Assembly: GCF_009796765.1 (NCBI RefSeq)
Contig: NZ_CP047023.1
Location: 5,244,777-5,308,776, forward strand
DNA from: Paraglaciecola sp. L3A3
Lineage (GTDB): Bacteria; Pseudomonadota; Gammaproteobacteria; Enterobacterales; Alteromonadaceae
Direction: 5' to 3'
DNA: 64,000 nt
The notes beneath the pieces were generated by a model. The model was not told the DNA's origin, did no database searches, and was given only the letters and a program-made list of their open reading frames with translations. The position numbers and the translations under genes were made by a program. Below are positions 37,605 through 48,741 of this stretch, in pieces (position 1 is the first letter of the stretch; each line of letters begins with the position of its first letter).

Positions 37605-37949
37605 TCAATACTCTAATTTACATAAAATATCGATTAAATTTGGCGACCACTGAAATAATCTCATATTGACACGATTATTTAATACCACTACATCTTCTTT
37701 CTGTAACAAACCTTTTTGTAAATTAGCTTGTTCAGAGCCTAAAGGAAATGCTAATTGTCCGTTTGAACGAAGTACTCTATACCAAGGTAATTGCAAACTT
37801 TTTGGAGCAAGGGCTAAGGACTTTCCCGCTAACCTAGCACGCCCAGGTAAACCAGCTAAATCAGCTAATTGCCCGTAACTTGCTACTTTCCCTGAGGGGA
37901 TAAGCTGCACAGTACGCCAAATATGTTGGTAATGAGTTGCAGTGGTCAC
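37605..37949 (-). CDS. atl: Alkyltransferase-like protein (MGMT family, ATL)
   Basis: A 114-residue protein with the DNA-binding fold of O6-alkylguanine-DNA alkyltransferase (TVQLIPSGKVASYGQLADLAG, GRARLAGKSLA) but PWYRV in place of the reactive PCHRV motif: a tryptophan replaces the acceptor cysteine. Such ATL proteins bind O6-alkylguanine and hand the lesion to nucleotide excision repair. It starts one base after the stop of the upstream Wzz-recombinase fusion gene, so both are probably on one transcript. Similar in length to E. coli YbaZ. Confidence 0.88.
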   Translation of the reverse strand: MTTATHYQHIWRTVQLIPSGKVASYGQLADLAGLPGRARLAGKSLALAPKSLQLPWYRVLRSNGQLAFPLGSEQANLQKGLLQKEDVVVLNNRVNMRLFQWSPNLIDILCKLEY

Positions 37950-37950
37950 A

Positions 37951-39924
37951 TTAAACTCTTAAAGGATAATTTAAGTCAATATCAGCTAAATCTAACAACT
38001 TACCTTGCCGTTGAACTGTCCGATATTGCGCTAAATCACTAAGCGAGACATAGCCGACAATTTGTTCAAGATCATTCAGTTTGGCACCTTGTGCAACTAA
38101 GTAAGTAATAAAACAATGCCTTAACATTCGAACATCAACCTGTTCAGGATTATTAATCTCTGCGTCATGGGCGGAATTAGCAAGAATCTGTAAAAGGTCA
38201 TTTTCACTATTAATATTTGACCAAATTGAATCTGCGTCACTTTTAAGTTCACACAAATCTTTTATTGCTGATATATAACTTTTACTTAATGTTAGAGTTC
38301 GTGCATATTCTCCTGAAACTAAAATTTTCGAAAAGTTGTCTGTAAAGTTAGTTTTAGTCAGAATCGATATCTCACTTAAGTTTAATCCCGAATACACTAA
38401 AGCCAATAAGGCTTTTCCTTGTTTATTCGCCGCCGCATATAAGGCTTGATTCTCAGCAGCAGATAACAACCTCAATGGACTCGGTTGCATTTTATCTTGC
38501 TGGTTTATACGCAGATTTGTTTCACCGCTTTGTAGCAATGCTTGTTGCTCATGAGTTAACTGTTCCAATGTTCTATTTACTGTTTGACCAGGCATAACTA
38601 CAAAGTTAGTAGCCGCCTGATTTGGTTGCTTTTGTTTAACTATATAACCAAACAATAACAACGCAAAAACCCCTGCGCCCGTAGCTGCTAGTAAACTAAT
38701 GATTGTCATATACCAATAATCAGGGCCGCTAGCAAAATCAGGAGTAAAAGGCGCTTCTAACACCGATATTTTTGCATCAAAAGGTTGTGATACCTCTTGT
38801 TTTACTAGGTGAGTACGAATAGTTTGCGCTTGTTCTTGTATCGCGCTCAATTCAGAATTAATAATTTTGTATTCTTGTAACTTTTGATTAAAAGCCTGGG
38901 CTTGTTGGTTTTGGCTTTTGAACTGTTCTTTAGTCAGTTCTACTCTATCGTTAGCGGCTTCTAGGTCACGCTCAGCGTCTTGTAGGTAATAACTTTTACT
39001 TTCTGCTAATTGTTCAATTAAAGACTTCTCTAAAGCATCCAATGACTCTTGTTTACGGACAATACTGGGATCTCGAGCAAGATAAGCTTGAGTGTATTTT
39101 TCTTCAAGAATCACTAACTCACTTTTTAATAACTGTATATTTTGTTTAGTGCTATTAATCTGGGCCTTATCAATGTCTCTAATAATAGGTTGGCCTTTTT
39201 TTACTGACTGGCGCAAACTATTTAACAAGGCTTGGGCTGAGGTTTGTTCTGCAATTGCTGCATCTAAGTTTGCACTTAAGGATTTTATTTTATTAAGTAT
39301 TCTATTTTCATCACGTTCTAGCGATGTAATATCATTTGCTTCAGCAAATAGACTTAGTTCTTGTTGCTTAGCCGCTATTTTTTCTTTAATTGCCAATAAT
39401 TGAAGATTAGCCGTATCCATTTCTTCTGAGTTATTTTTTTGTTTTTCAGAGGACTCTAATTCTAGGTAATTTGACAGCCAAGTTTCTAAAACAGGCTGTA
39501 ATATTTGTCGCTCTGTATGCTCAACAGATAAAGTGATCAACCTACCAGATACTTCTGCTTTAAACATTTTTTGCTTATCTTGTGCTGCAATCGCATATCC
39601 ATCAGCCATCAAAGCCTGAGATACAGTTTGCAGCACACTATTACTTAATAACTTTTGTTGATGAGCCTCTACCTTGCGTTCTGCAACTTGAGAAAACTCT
39701 AATTCTGTTTGTGATGGAAATGAAAAGTGCAAAATTGCCTGACTTTCAAAGACTGGCGGCCGAGTCCAAATCCAAGTGTTTGCTAAAACAGCAATAATAA
39801 TAAATGTACCAAATAGTACCCGCCACTTTTGCTGCTGTATTTTTTTAGCCTCTTGCTCACTATTATCTGGAGAAGAATTGTTAAATGATTGATTGGGGAT
39901 ATATTCAACTTTATTGATAGACAT
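37951..39924 (-). CDS. Wzz/GumC-like coiled-coil membrane protein fused to degenerate tyrosine-recombinase-like domain
   Basis: A 657-residue two-part protein. Part one resembles polysaccharide co-polymerases: membrane segment at 35-53, a Wzz-like domain with PPVFESQAILHFSFPS, a long coiled coil (about 155-380), and a second membrane segment at 404-428 after a PDYWYM motif. Part two, residues about 480-650 in the cytoplasm, looks like the catalytic fold of tyrosine recombinases: YSGLNLSEISIL, VDVRMLRHCFITYLVAQG, IVGYVSLSDLAQY. Catalytic positions are altered: Arg of box I is Asn515, His before LR is Arg599, the later His is Tyr625; Arg602 and Tyr634 remain. It is thus probably not a recombinase. 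No polysaccharide genes are adjacent. It precedes the ATL gene. Confidence 0.75.
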   Translation of the reverse strand: MSINKVEYIPNQSFNNSSPDNSEQEAKKIQQQKWRVLFGTFIIIAVLANTWIWTRPPVFESQAILHFSFPSQTELEFSQVAERKVEAHQQKLLSNSVLQTVSQALMADGYAIAAQDKQKMFKAEVSGRLITLSVEHTERQILQPVLETWLSNYLELESSEKQKNNSEEMDTANLQLLAIKEKIAAKQQELSLFAEANDITSLERDENRILNKIKSLSANLDAAIAEQTSAQALLNSLRQSVKKGQPIIRDIDKAQINSTKQNIQLLKSELVILEEKYTQAYLARDPSIVRKQESLDALEKSLIEQLAESKSYYLQDAERDLEAANDRVELTKEQFKSQNQQAQAFNQKLQEYKIINSELSAIQEQAQTIRTHLVKQEVSQPFDAKISVLEAPFTPDFASGPDYWYMTIISLLAATGAGVFALLLFGYIVKQKQPNQAATNFVVMPGQTVNRTLEQLTHEQQALLQSGETNLRINQQDKMQPSPLRLLSAAENQALYAAANKQGKALLALVYSGLNLSEISILTKTNFTDNFSKILVSGEYARTLTLSKSYISAIKDLCELKSDADSIWSNINSENDLLQILANSAHDAEINNPEQVDVRMLRHCFITYLVAQGAKLNDLEQIVGYVSLSDLAQYRTVQRQGKLLDLADIDLNYPLRV

Positions 39925-40095
39925 TGGACTAAGCTATCCATAAATTTGTTGGAATGAATAAAAGTTTATTTTTAATTAGGAACATAACCATCCATGCTAT
40001 TTTAAATTTTGCTAAAATTTCTAAGTCAGTTTTATCATAAATGACTTCAATCTAACCATAATTTTTCGATTATACGTAGTACTTGATTAAATAAA

Positions 40096-40713
40096 ATGCA
40101 AAATAAACAAGTTAACAAAAGAAAACATTGCGGCAGCTGTACTTACCCAGAATCCACTTGTTTATGTCAATGGATTAAACCTATTAGTTCACCTATTCCG
40201 TTGATTATTTTACAACATCCGCAAGAAGCAAAACATGCTAAGAATACAGTCAAGTTATTGCAACTTGGCTTACACAATATTGAGGTATTACAGGGAGAAA
40301 ATAGCAATGATTTTGCTCAACTAGTTAACAGAGTAGGGCAACAGCCGCATAACTTTAGTCTTTGTTACCCCAATGTTCATAGTATGGCGATTGAATCGAC
40401 CTTACATTGTTCGCCTAAAGCATCTATATATAATCAGGGGCACAGCTTAATTTTTATTGATGCGTCATGGCGTAAAGCATTAAAAATGTGGCATTTAAAT
40501 CCATGGTTACATCAATTAGACAGTTGGCATTTTGACCAACCTCCTACAAATCAATACAAAATTAGGCAAACCAAACAAGAAAATAGCCTTTCTACATTAG
40601 AAGCAGTTGCCTATGTATTATCTAAAACACAACAAGTGAATTGTTCCCCTTTGATTCAGCTATTTTTAAAAATGCAGCAGCTAAGTTTTAAAAACATGCA
40701 TAATTCCAATTGA
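40096..40713 (+). CDS. tapT: DTW-domain tRNA-uridine aminocarboxypropyltransferase
   Basis: A 205-residue protein of the DTW family, which adds the acp group to uridine 47 of tRNA (E. coli TapT/YfiP). The N-terminal zinc-ribbon-like block CGSCTYPESTCLCQWI is present, then IILQHPQEAKHAKNT. The signature DTW is DASW here (FIDASWRKALKMW), a conservative change at the middle residues. The C-terminal block RQTKQENSLSTLEAVAYVL is typical. It is divergent from the fusion gene and monocistronic. The variant motif is worth noting but the rest fits an active enzyme. Confidence 0.85.
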   Translation: MQNKQVNKRKHCGSCTYPESTCLCQWIKPISSPIPLIILQHPQEAKHAKNTVKLLQLGLHNIEVLQGENSNDFAQLVNRVGQQPHNFSLCYPNVHSMAIESTLHCSPKASIYNQGHSLIFIDASWRKALKMWHLNPWLHQLDSWHFDQPPTNQYKIRQTKQENSLSTLEAVAYVLSKTQQVNCSPLIQLFLKMQQLSFKNMHNSN

Positions 40714-40835
40714 ATTTGTAACAATTTTTCTACATTATCTACCTAGGTAAAAAATATTATCAATCTAGAAACTACAAATTGATTTCATAAATTTAAATTA
40801 GTTCTGTTCGGAATAACCTATTTTGTGTTTATTTA

Positions 40836-41100
40836 ATACCAATCCGTAATAATAAATGCCCACTCAGCGAGAGTTTGAATGCGCTTAATCAAGGCGCTTG
40901 AATGAAGGAATAGTGGTGCTCTTTTGAGTTAAAGCAACACACAGTAAGCGCATTTAAAACTCACCTGAAAGGAATGCCCCAGCGGCTTTTGCCCTGCGTT
41001 CTCGGTATTTGAAAGGGAACAACCATTCCTTCACACCGACGCCTTGTTCAAAAACCGCTGGATGCATTCTGAGTGATCACTTATTAATATGAATTGGTAT
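40836..41100. repeat. 265-bp MITE-like element with 32-bp inverted ends
   Basis: The left end (40836-40867, ATACCAATCCGTAATAATAA...) and right end (41069-41100, read inversely ATACCAATTCATATTAATAA...) match at 26 of 32 positions. Nested internal inverted repeats (GAGTTT.AATGCGCTTA with TAAGCGCATT.AAAACTC; CCAGCGGCTTTT with AAAACCGCTGG) would give a folded structure. It contains no gene. It occupies most of the 460-bp gap between the DTW and 7TMR kinase genes; ATACCAAT ends are common to small transposable elements in marine gammaproteobacteria. Confidence 0.8.
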
Positions 41101-41177
41101 AAGCTTGAATAAACACCAAGAAAAACAGAAAGTACTAGGGGCTGAATATATACACCTCTAGATTAATTAACTAAGAA

Positions 41178-44100
41178 GTGGAAGTTAATTTGTTATTTTT
41201 TAAAAACATTCTATTACTATCAAACTTTATATTGGTGATTCTAAGCCCTCTAGTGAGCGCTCCTTTAATGGCTAACACTTTAGCCATTTCGAATTCCCCT
41301 AAAATCAAATACGATGTAAGTATTTATCAAACTGAGCTTAATTTAAGCCCGCCTAATCAAGCTAAAAGTATTGAGCCATGGCTGTCACAATTTAACTCTA
41401 CAGATAAAATAAAACTGACGGGGGGCAAATATTGGTATCACCTAAAAATTCCTGCTCAAGCGCATACGGCAGAATGGGTGCTAGATATAAACAATACTAT
41501 TATTGAATACGTGGATTATTATTGGTTTAAAGATACACAATTTGTTCAGCAAAAGAGTGGTTACTATCAAGCCAATGACTATCCTTTTCAATATGGTCAG
41601 AAAATCACTTTAGAAGCGGCAGTCCCCTACCAAGTTCTTATACGTGTTCAAAGTCGCTACTTCGCTTCACAACCTAAAATAGAATTAATCACAAAGCAGC
41701 TCTATCAAAAAAACAATTTATTTGACAGTGTATTGATCACTTCCTTGTTGGGTGCACTCCTCGCCTTAGGTCTTTACAACTTATTTGTGTTCGCTGGATC
41801 AAATGATAAAAGCCATTTATTTTATGCCCTATATCTATTCACATATTTTCTAGGCTGGGCATTTGTTTTTCAAGTACCCAATTACTTGTTCGACTTTCAT
41901 TTTATAGAATTAATTTATATCCCATTTTTTGTTCTTCCTTTGGTGGGCGGATATTTTTGTATAACCTTCTTACACTTAGACAGTCACTTTCCTACTTTAG
42001 CTAAAATACTAAAAATAAATGGTCTTGTTTCCTTTAGTCTATTCCCATTATCAATATTCATGGTTAGTTATGCTAATAGTATCGCTACAATAACAATTGG
42101 TATTTGGATAATTACTGCTATTGTCGCAGGTATAAAATGTTGGCTTAATAACTTTCGGCCAGCAGGATATTTTCTCATGGCGTTTATCTCCTTGTTAATT
42201 CCGGCAAGCTTTATTTTGCCCGCTAATATTGGTTTATTACCTGATTTATTAGAAAATTCTGAATTAGTTACGCTTATTGGTGGAACAATCGACGCTATAT
42301 TTCTCGCTTTTGCATTAGCCGACAAACTAGCCATCACTAATCAAAAGAACATTGAACTCAATAATAGTCTTGAACAAACAGTTAATATTCAAACTAGAAA
42401 GTTACGCTTGGCTAATCAACAACTCGAACAAACTAATACAGAACTTATCGAAGCAAGTGAAGCCAAAGGTCAGTTTTTGGCAACTATGAGTCATGAAATC
42501 AGGACACCTTTAACATCGATAATTGGTTATGCTGACGGAATTTTATTAGGTGATATAGCTAAAACAGAACAAGATAGAGTAACCCGGATAATTTCAGAAA
42601 ATGGTAATCACTTATTAAGTATCATTACCGATATATTGGATCTTACTAAAATTGAAGCCAACAAGTTAGATTACGAAAGTATCCCAACGCCTTTGTTTGC
42701 GGTATTAGCACAAATAGAGTCTATTGTCGGTAAAAGAGCCAGAGACAAGGGTTTAAACTTTTATTTAGAATACCAATACCCATTACCTGCACAGATAATT
42801 ACAGATCCCACACGTTTAAAACAAATTTTATTTAATTTAACCAACAATGCGCTCAAATTTACAGAACAAGGATTTATAGGCCTATCAGTATCTGTTAACA
42901 ATGAAAATCTGCAGATAAAGATCAAGGATTCTGGTGAAGGTATATCGCCTCAGCAGCAGCAAAAACTATTTGAACCTTTCGCCCAAGCTGATAGCTCAAT
43001 TAATCGTAGATTTGGCGGTACAGGCTTAGGACTAAGTATATCCCAACGCTTAGCCAGGGGTTTAAACGGTAATATATCAATCGATAGCAAACCCAAACAA
43101 GGATCCTGTTTTACCCTTGATATGAAATTACTATTACCCGAACATTCAAGTTGGATTCATAATATCAATGAAATACCACAACCCATCCCAGTTAAATCTG
43201 TAAAACAAACTGCACTGCCCAATTTTTCTGACCACAAAATATTACTCGCCGATGATCACCCCACAAATAGAGAACTCATTGCTTTATTACTAAAGAGAAT
43301 GAAAATCAGTGTTTTTGAAGTTGCGGATGGTAAACAGGCTTTGGATACTCTTTTATATCAAAGTTTTGATTTGATTTTACTCGATATACATATGCCCAAG
43401 ATGACTGGTACTGAGGTATTAAAACAAATCCGTTTAGCAGGTAACTACACCCCAGTAATAGCTTTAACAGCAAACAATATGAAACATGAAGTTGAGGATT
43501 ATTTGCGCTTAGGTTTTTCTGACTACTTGGCCAAACCCATTTCTAGACAGCACTTTGTAGATATACTCGAGAAATACCTTACCAAGCATGGTGATATTGA
43601 TAATCCTATTTTTAATGACGATATGTTAAGCCTAATACAAGACTATCAAGCAGATCTGATAGAACAAATTGACCAAGTTCAAGTCGCTCTTACCCACAGA
43701 GACTTAAGATTAATCAGTGATATAGCTCACAAAATAAAAGGTTCAGCCGCATCTTTTGGCTACGATTTAATTGGGGAAAGATTTGCTGATATAGAGCACT
43801 ATGCCCTGCAAGATGACGAAATTGCAGTGACCTATGAATTGCCAAAAATCATTGAATTAGCGCGATTGTGCACTGACTTACCAGGAATTAATATCCCCCA
43901 AGCAATTATAAATCACCACAACAGTATTGAAACATTCATCAATAGTATTGCTTTGTTTACTAAGCAATCTGAAACTTTGTTAACCGAACTAAAAGCCGCT
44001 ATAGAAAATAACCAAGTAAACAACGCTATGCTTTATTTCTACAAACTTTTACTTCCTATTAATGACTTTGCCTTAGAACAATCTATTTCAGCTCTGGGAT

Positions 44101-44222
44101 TATTAGAAGAGTTATTAAAAGAGGGGGATTGGCAACATAACAAGTGTTTAAACTTAGTTCAACAAGTTGAGCAGAACATTCTATTATTGCGCAAAAAGTT
44201 AAATTCTGGCTTACAGCTCTAA
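41178..44222 (+). CDS. 7TMR-DISM hybrid histidine kinase with receiver and Hpt domains
   Basis: A 1014-residue sensor. A signal peptide (ILLLSNFILVILSPLVSA) precedes a periplasmic 7TMR-DISMED2 domain (about 40-180), seven membrane segments (about 185-385; LLGALLALGLYNLFVF starts the set) and a cytoplasmic coiled coil. The kinase has H-box [16 protein letters not shown] (His439), N-box LFNLTNNALKFTEQG, and GGTGLGLSI. Receiver Asp736 is in LLDIHMPKM and the Hpt histidine is His851 (AHKIKGSAASF). All elements of a multi-step phosphorelay are present. Two starts are possible: GTG 41178, or TTG 41190 with GGAAG upstream. Ends before the atp terminator. Confidence 0.92.
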   Translation: MEVNLLFFKNILLLSNFILVILSPLVSAPLMANTLAISNSPKIKYDVSIYQTELNLSPPNQAKSIEPWLSQFNSTDKIKLTGGKYWYHLKIPAQAHTAEWVLDINNTIIEYVDYYWFKDTQFVQQKSGYYQANDYPFQYGQKITLEAAVPYQVLIRVQSRYFASQPKIELITKQLYQKNNLFDSVLITSLLGALLALGLYNLFVFAGSNDKSHLFYALYLFTYFLGWAFVFQVPNYLFDFHFIELIYIPFFVLPLVGGYFCITFLHLDSHFPTLAKILKINGLVSFSLFPLSIFMVSYANSIATITIGIWIITAIVAGIKCWLNNFRPAGYFLMAFISLLIPASFILPANIGLLPDLLENSELVTLIGGTIDAIFLAFALADKLAITNQKNIELNNSLEQTVNIQTRKLRLANQQLEQTNTELIEASEAKGQFLATMSHEIRTPLTSIIGYADGILLGDIAKTEQDRVTRIISENGNHLLSIITDILDLTKIEANKLDYESIPTPLFAVLAQIESIVGKRARDKGLNFYLEYQYPLPAQIITDPTRLKQILFNLTNNALKFTEQGFIGLSVSVNNENLQIKIKDSGEGISPQQQQKLFEPFAQADSSINRRFGGTGLGLSISQRLARGLNGNISIDSKPKQGSCFTLDMKLLLPEHSSWIHNINEIPQPIPVKSVKQTALPNFSDHKILLADDHPTNRELIALLLKRMKISVFEVADGKQALDTLLYQSFDLILLDIHMPKMTGTEVLKQIRLAGNYTPVIALTANNMKHEVEDYLRLGFSDYLAKPISRQHFVDILEKYLTKHGDIDNPIFNDDMLSLIQDYQADLIEQIDQVQVALTHRDLRLISDIAHKIKGSAASFGYDLIGERFADIEHYALQDDEIAVTYELPKIIELARLCTDLPGINIPQAIINHHNSIETFINSIALFTKQSETLLTELKAAIENNQVNNAMLYFYKLLLPINDFALEQSISALGLLEELLKEGDWQHNKCLNLVQQVEQNILLLRKKLNSGLQL

Positions 44223-44231
44223 ATATAAAAA

Positions 44232-44261
44232 AACCTGACTAAGTATTTACCGAGTCAGGTT
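44232..44261 (-). terminator. Terminator of atp operon
   Basis: AACCTGACT and AGTCAGGTT form a perfect 9-bp stem; on the minus strand it is followed by six T. It lies 48 bases after the atpC stop and 10 bases from the convergent kinase stop. A second hairpin (AACATATTA/TAATATGTT) follows toward atpC. Confidence 0.75.
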
Positions 44262-44273
44262 CCACATGAAACA
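44258..44273. promoter_or_regulatory. parS-like sequence
   Basis: GGTTCCACATGAAACA matches the parS consensus TGTTTCACGTGAAACA at 13 of 16 positions and sits in a non-coding spot about 7.4 kb from parB. It overlaps the terminator stem, so the match may be chance. Confidence 0.25.
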
Positions 44274-44308
44274 TATTAAAAATAATATGTTCAGATATTT
44301 ATATTTAA

Positions 44309-44722
44309 TTACTTACGCAGTTTTTGGATTAACCTTAACTGAGCAATTGCTTCTGCTAGCTCAATGGCTGCTTCAGCATAATTAAAATCGGCACTTGGAT
44401 TGGCAATATGCTCTTCTGCGTGTTTTTTCGCATCAAGCGCTGCTTGTTCGTCTAAATCTTCTGCACGAATAGCAGTATCAGCCAATACAGTCACTGTACC
44501 AGGTTGTATTTCTAGCACGCCACCGTTGATGTAGATATTTTCTTCATCACCGTGTTGCTTAACTAGACGTACCATACCAGGTAACAGAGTAGTTAATAAA
44601 GGTGCATGCCCAGGATGTATACCTAGTTCACCTTCACTACCTGTTATCTGAATAGCTTCAACAAGACCAGAAAAAATACTGGTTTCGGCGCTTACTACGT
44701 CTAGATGTACGGTCATTGCCAT
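44309..44722 (-). CDS. atpC: ATP synthase F1 subunit epsilon
   Basis: A 137-residue epsilon subunit, starting at ATG 44722 with GGAGG 8 bases upstream (an in-frame TTG 12 bases earlier overlaps that site). The N-terminal beta-sandwich is clear: [34 protein letters not shown]; a helical C-terminal hairpin follows. Epsilon couples rotation of the c-ring to F1 and inhibits ATP hydrolysis. Last gene of atpIBEFHAGDC. Confidence 0.96.
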   Translation of the reverse strand: MAMTVHLDVVSAETSIFSGLVEAIQITGSEGELGIHPGHAPLLTTLLPGMVRLVKQHGDEENIYINGGVLEIQPGTVTVLADTAIRAEDLDEQAALDAKKHAEEHIANPSADFNYAEAAIELAEAIAQLRLIQKLRK

Positions 44723-44843
44723 AAAAACCTCCAATTAAAAACAGGTTTTTCGAATCCATTTAGTTGTAAATTTAGTAGGAAGTGTAAGGGTTTAATTATC
44801 CTATACACTCCCAACTAAAAGTCTCGACTAAATAGGCCGAAAA

Positions 44844-46247
<1,404 letters not shown>

Positions 46248-46260
46248 CTAAAACCATTGC

Positions 46261-47121
46261 CTACACCGCTGCCGCGCCGCTAACAATTTCGCTGATTTCT
46301 TGCGTAATTGCTGCTTGACGTGCTTTGTTATATATCAACTGCAAGTCATCGATAATATCACCCGCATTATCAGTTGCCGCTTTCATGGCTACCATACGAG
46401 CTGCTTGCTCAGACGCTGCATTTTCAACTACGCCTTGATATACTTGAGACTCTATAAAACGTACCAGAAGCATATCTAAGATAGGCTTAGGATCAGGTTC
46501 ATAAATATAGTCCCAACGATGTTGTAATTCTTTTTCTTCAGATTTAGGCAAAGGTAACAATTGATCGATCTTTGGCTCTTGCGCCATGGTATTAACAAAC
46601 TTATTAAATACCAAATATAAACGGTCTATTTTGCCATCGTTAAATGCATCCAACATGATACGCACTAGGCCAATGATTTCATTGACAGTTGGCGCATCAC
46701 CTAAACCAGATTCAGCAGCTAATACATTGCCACCAAAACGGTTAAAGAATGCGACTGATTTAGCACCTAATGCTGCAAAATCAGTTTCGACACCTTGTTC
46801 TTGCCATTTTTTCGCTTCTTTCACGACCATTTTGAATTCGTTGGTGTTTAAACCACCACATAATCCACGGTCTGTAGAAATAACGATATAACCGACGCGT
46901 TTAACTTCGCGGTCTTCCAAATATGGATGGCGATATTCAAGGTTAGCGTTAGCTAGGTGACCGATCACACTTCGAATGTTCTCAGCATATGGACGGCTTG
47001 AAGCCATACGATCTTGCGCCTTTTTCATTTTAGACGCTGCAACCATTTCCATAGCGCTGGTGATCTTCTGAGTATTTTTAATACTGCCGATCTTACCTTT
47101 TATCTCTTTACCGCTAGCCAT
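46261..47121 (-). CDS. atpG: ATP synthase F1 subunit gamma
   Basis: A 286-residue gamma subunit, the rotating shaft of F1. The N-terminal helix [29 protein letters not shown] and the C-terminal helix [18 protein letters not shown] are the conserved parts forming the coiled coil. A short [10 protein letters not shown] loop follows near residue 83. It lies between atpA and atpD in the standard order. Confidence 0.97.
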   Translation of the reverse strand: MASGKEIKGKIGSIKNTQKITSAMEMVAASKMKKAQDRMASSRPYAENIRSVIGHLANANLEYRHPYLEDREVKRVGYIVISTDRGLCGGLNTNEFKMVVKEAKKWQEQGVETDFAALGAKSVAFFNRFGGNVLAAESGLGDAPTVNEIIGLVRIMLDAFNDGKIDRLYLVFNKFVNTMAQEPKIDQLLPLPKSEEKELQHRWDYIYEPDPKPILDMLLVRFIESQVYQGVVENAASEQAARMVAMKAATDNAGDIIDDLQLIYNKARQAAITQEISEIVSGAAAV

Positions 47122-47187
47122 AAACTCTATCTCCGATTATTCAACTTAGTGACCACTAAGCTTATAAAAGCGCAGTGGTCAAATTGA

Positions 47188-48729
47188 TTACCACGTTTGT
47201 GTCGCTTTAAATTTTTCTAAAGCTTCGTTAAGTGTGGCTTCAATTTCTTTGTCGAAATTACCTGTTGTGTTGATAGTGTTCATCAGCTCGCTATATTCAC
47301 TGTTCATAAAAGAGTGCAAAGAGGCTTCGAAATCTAGAATTTTATCTAGTTCAACACCTTTTAAATGACCTTTTTCAACAGCAAACAATGAAACACCCAT
47401 ATCAGCAACCGAAAGTGGTGCATATTGGTTTTGTTTCATTAATTCCATTACTCGCTCACCATGCTCTAATTGAGCACGAGTAGCGTCATCAAGATCAGAT
47501 GCAAATTGCGAGAAAGCCGCTAATTCACGATACTGAGCTAGGGCTAGACGAATACCGCCACCTAGTTTTTTGATGATTTTAGTCTGGGCTGCACCACCAA
47601 CACGAGATACCGAAATACCAGCGTTAACCGCAGGACGGATACCAGCGTTGAACAAATCTGTTTCTAAGAAGATCTGACCATCGGTAATCGAAATTACGTT
47701 AGTAGGTACGAAAGCAGATACGTCACCAGCTTGAGTTTCAATAATAGGTAATGCAGTTAAAGAACCTGTTTTACCTGTTACTTCACCTTTAGTGTAACGC
47801 TCAACATATTTATCATTTACACGTGCAGCACGTTCAAGAAGACGAGAGTGAAGATAGAAAACATCTCCAGGATACGCTTCACGACCTGGCGGACGACGTA
47901 ACAATAGTGAAATTTGACGATATGCAACAGCTTGTTTAGACAAGTCATCATATACGATCAAAGCATCTTCACCGCGGTCACGGAAATACTCACCCATGGT
48001 ACAACCAGAGTAAGGAGCCAAGTATTGTAATGCTGCAGATTCTGAAGCAGAAGCAGCAACAACAATGGTGTGACCCATAGCGCCATGCTCTTCTAACTTA
48101 CGTACTACGTTAGCAATAGTAGAGGCTTTTTGGCCAATCGCTACGTAAACACATTTAACACCAGAATCTTTTTGATTGATGATGGCATCAATCGCTAATG
48201 CAGTTTTACCGGTTTGACGGTCGCCAATTACCAATTCACGTTGTCCACGACCTACTGGGATCATGGCATCAACTGATTTATAACCAGTTTGAATAGGTTG
48301 GTCTACCGATTGACGTTCGATAACGCCCGGTGCAATTTTTTCTACAGGTTCATAACCATCTGCTTCAATAGCGCCTTTGCCATCGATAGGAGCACCTAGC
48401 GTGTTAACTACACGACCAAGTAGGTTACGACCTACTGGTACTTCTAAGATACGGCCAGATGATTTTACTTTTACGCCTTCTTGTAAGTCAGCGTATGGAC
48501 CCATAACTACCGCACCTACAGAGTCACGCTCTAAGTTCAATGCGATAGCGTAACGACTACCTGGAAGCTCAATCATTTCACCTTGCATTACATCAGCAAG
48601 GCCATGTATACGGATAATACCGTCGGTTACACCAACAATAGTACCTTCATTTCGAGCTTCACTTACTACTTCGAACTTCTCAATACGTTGTTTGATTAGT
48701 TCGGCAATTTCAGTGGAATTCAGTTGCAT
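47188..48729 (-). CDS. atpA: ATP synthase F1 subunit alpha
   Basis: A 513-residue alpha subunit, same length as in E. coli. Walker [14 protein letters not shown] (about 169-181), [17 protein letters not shown] and the [24 protein letters not shown] block are intact. It binds regulatory nucleotide and supplies the arginine finger to the beta catalytic site. Confidence 0.97.
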   Translation of the reverse strand: MQLNSTEIAELIKQRIEKFEVVSEARNEGTIVGVTDGIIRIHGLADVMQGEMIELPGSRYAIALNLERDSVGAVVMGPYADLQEGVKVKSSGRILEVPVGRNLLGRVVNTLGAPIDGKGAIEADGYEPVEKIAPGVIERQSVDQPIQTGYKSVDAMIPVGRGQRELVIGDRQTGKTALAIDAIINQKDSGVKCVYVAIGQKASTIANVVRKLEEHGAMGHTIVVAASASESAALQYLAPYSGCTMGEYFRDRGEDALIVYDDLSKQAVAYRQISLLLRRPPGREAYPGDVFYLHSRLLERAARVNDKYVERYTKGEVTGKTGSLTALPIIETQAGDVSAFVPTNVISITDGQIFLETDLFNAGIRPAVNAGISVSRVGGAAQTKIIKKLGGGIRLALAQYRELAAFSQFASDLDDATRAQLEHGERVMELMKQNQYAPLSVADMGVSLFAVEKGHLKGVELDKILDFEASLHSFMNSEYSELMNTINTTGNFDKEIEATLNEALEKFKATQTW

Positions 48730-48741
48730 GCTCTTTCCCCG

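Noticed and set aside
37605..37949. Active O6-alkylguanine methyltransferase
   Set aside because: The acceptor cysteine is replaced by tryptophan (PWYRV), so it is an alkyltransferase-like protein instead.
37951..39924. Functional XerC/D-type recombinase
   Set aside because: Box I Arg and both His positions of the catalytic set are replaced, and the domain is tethered to two membrane segments.
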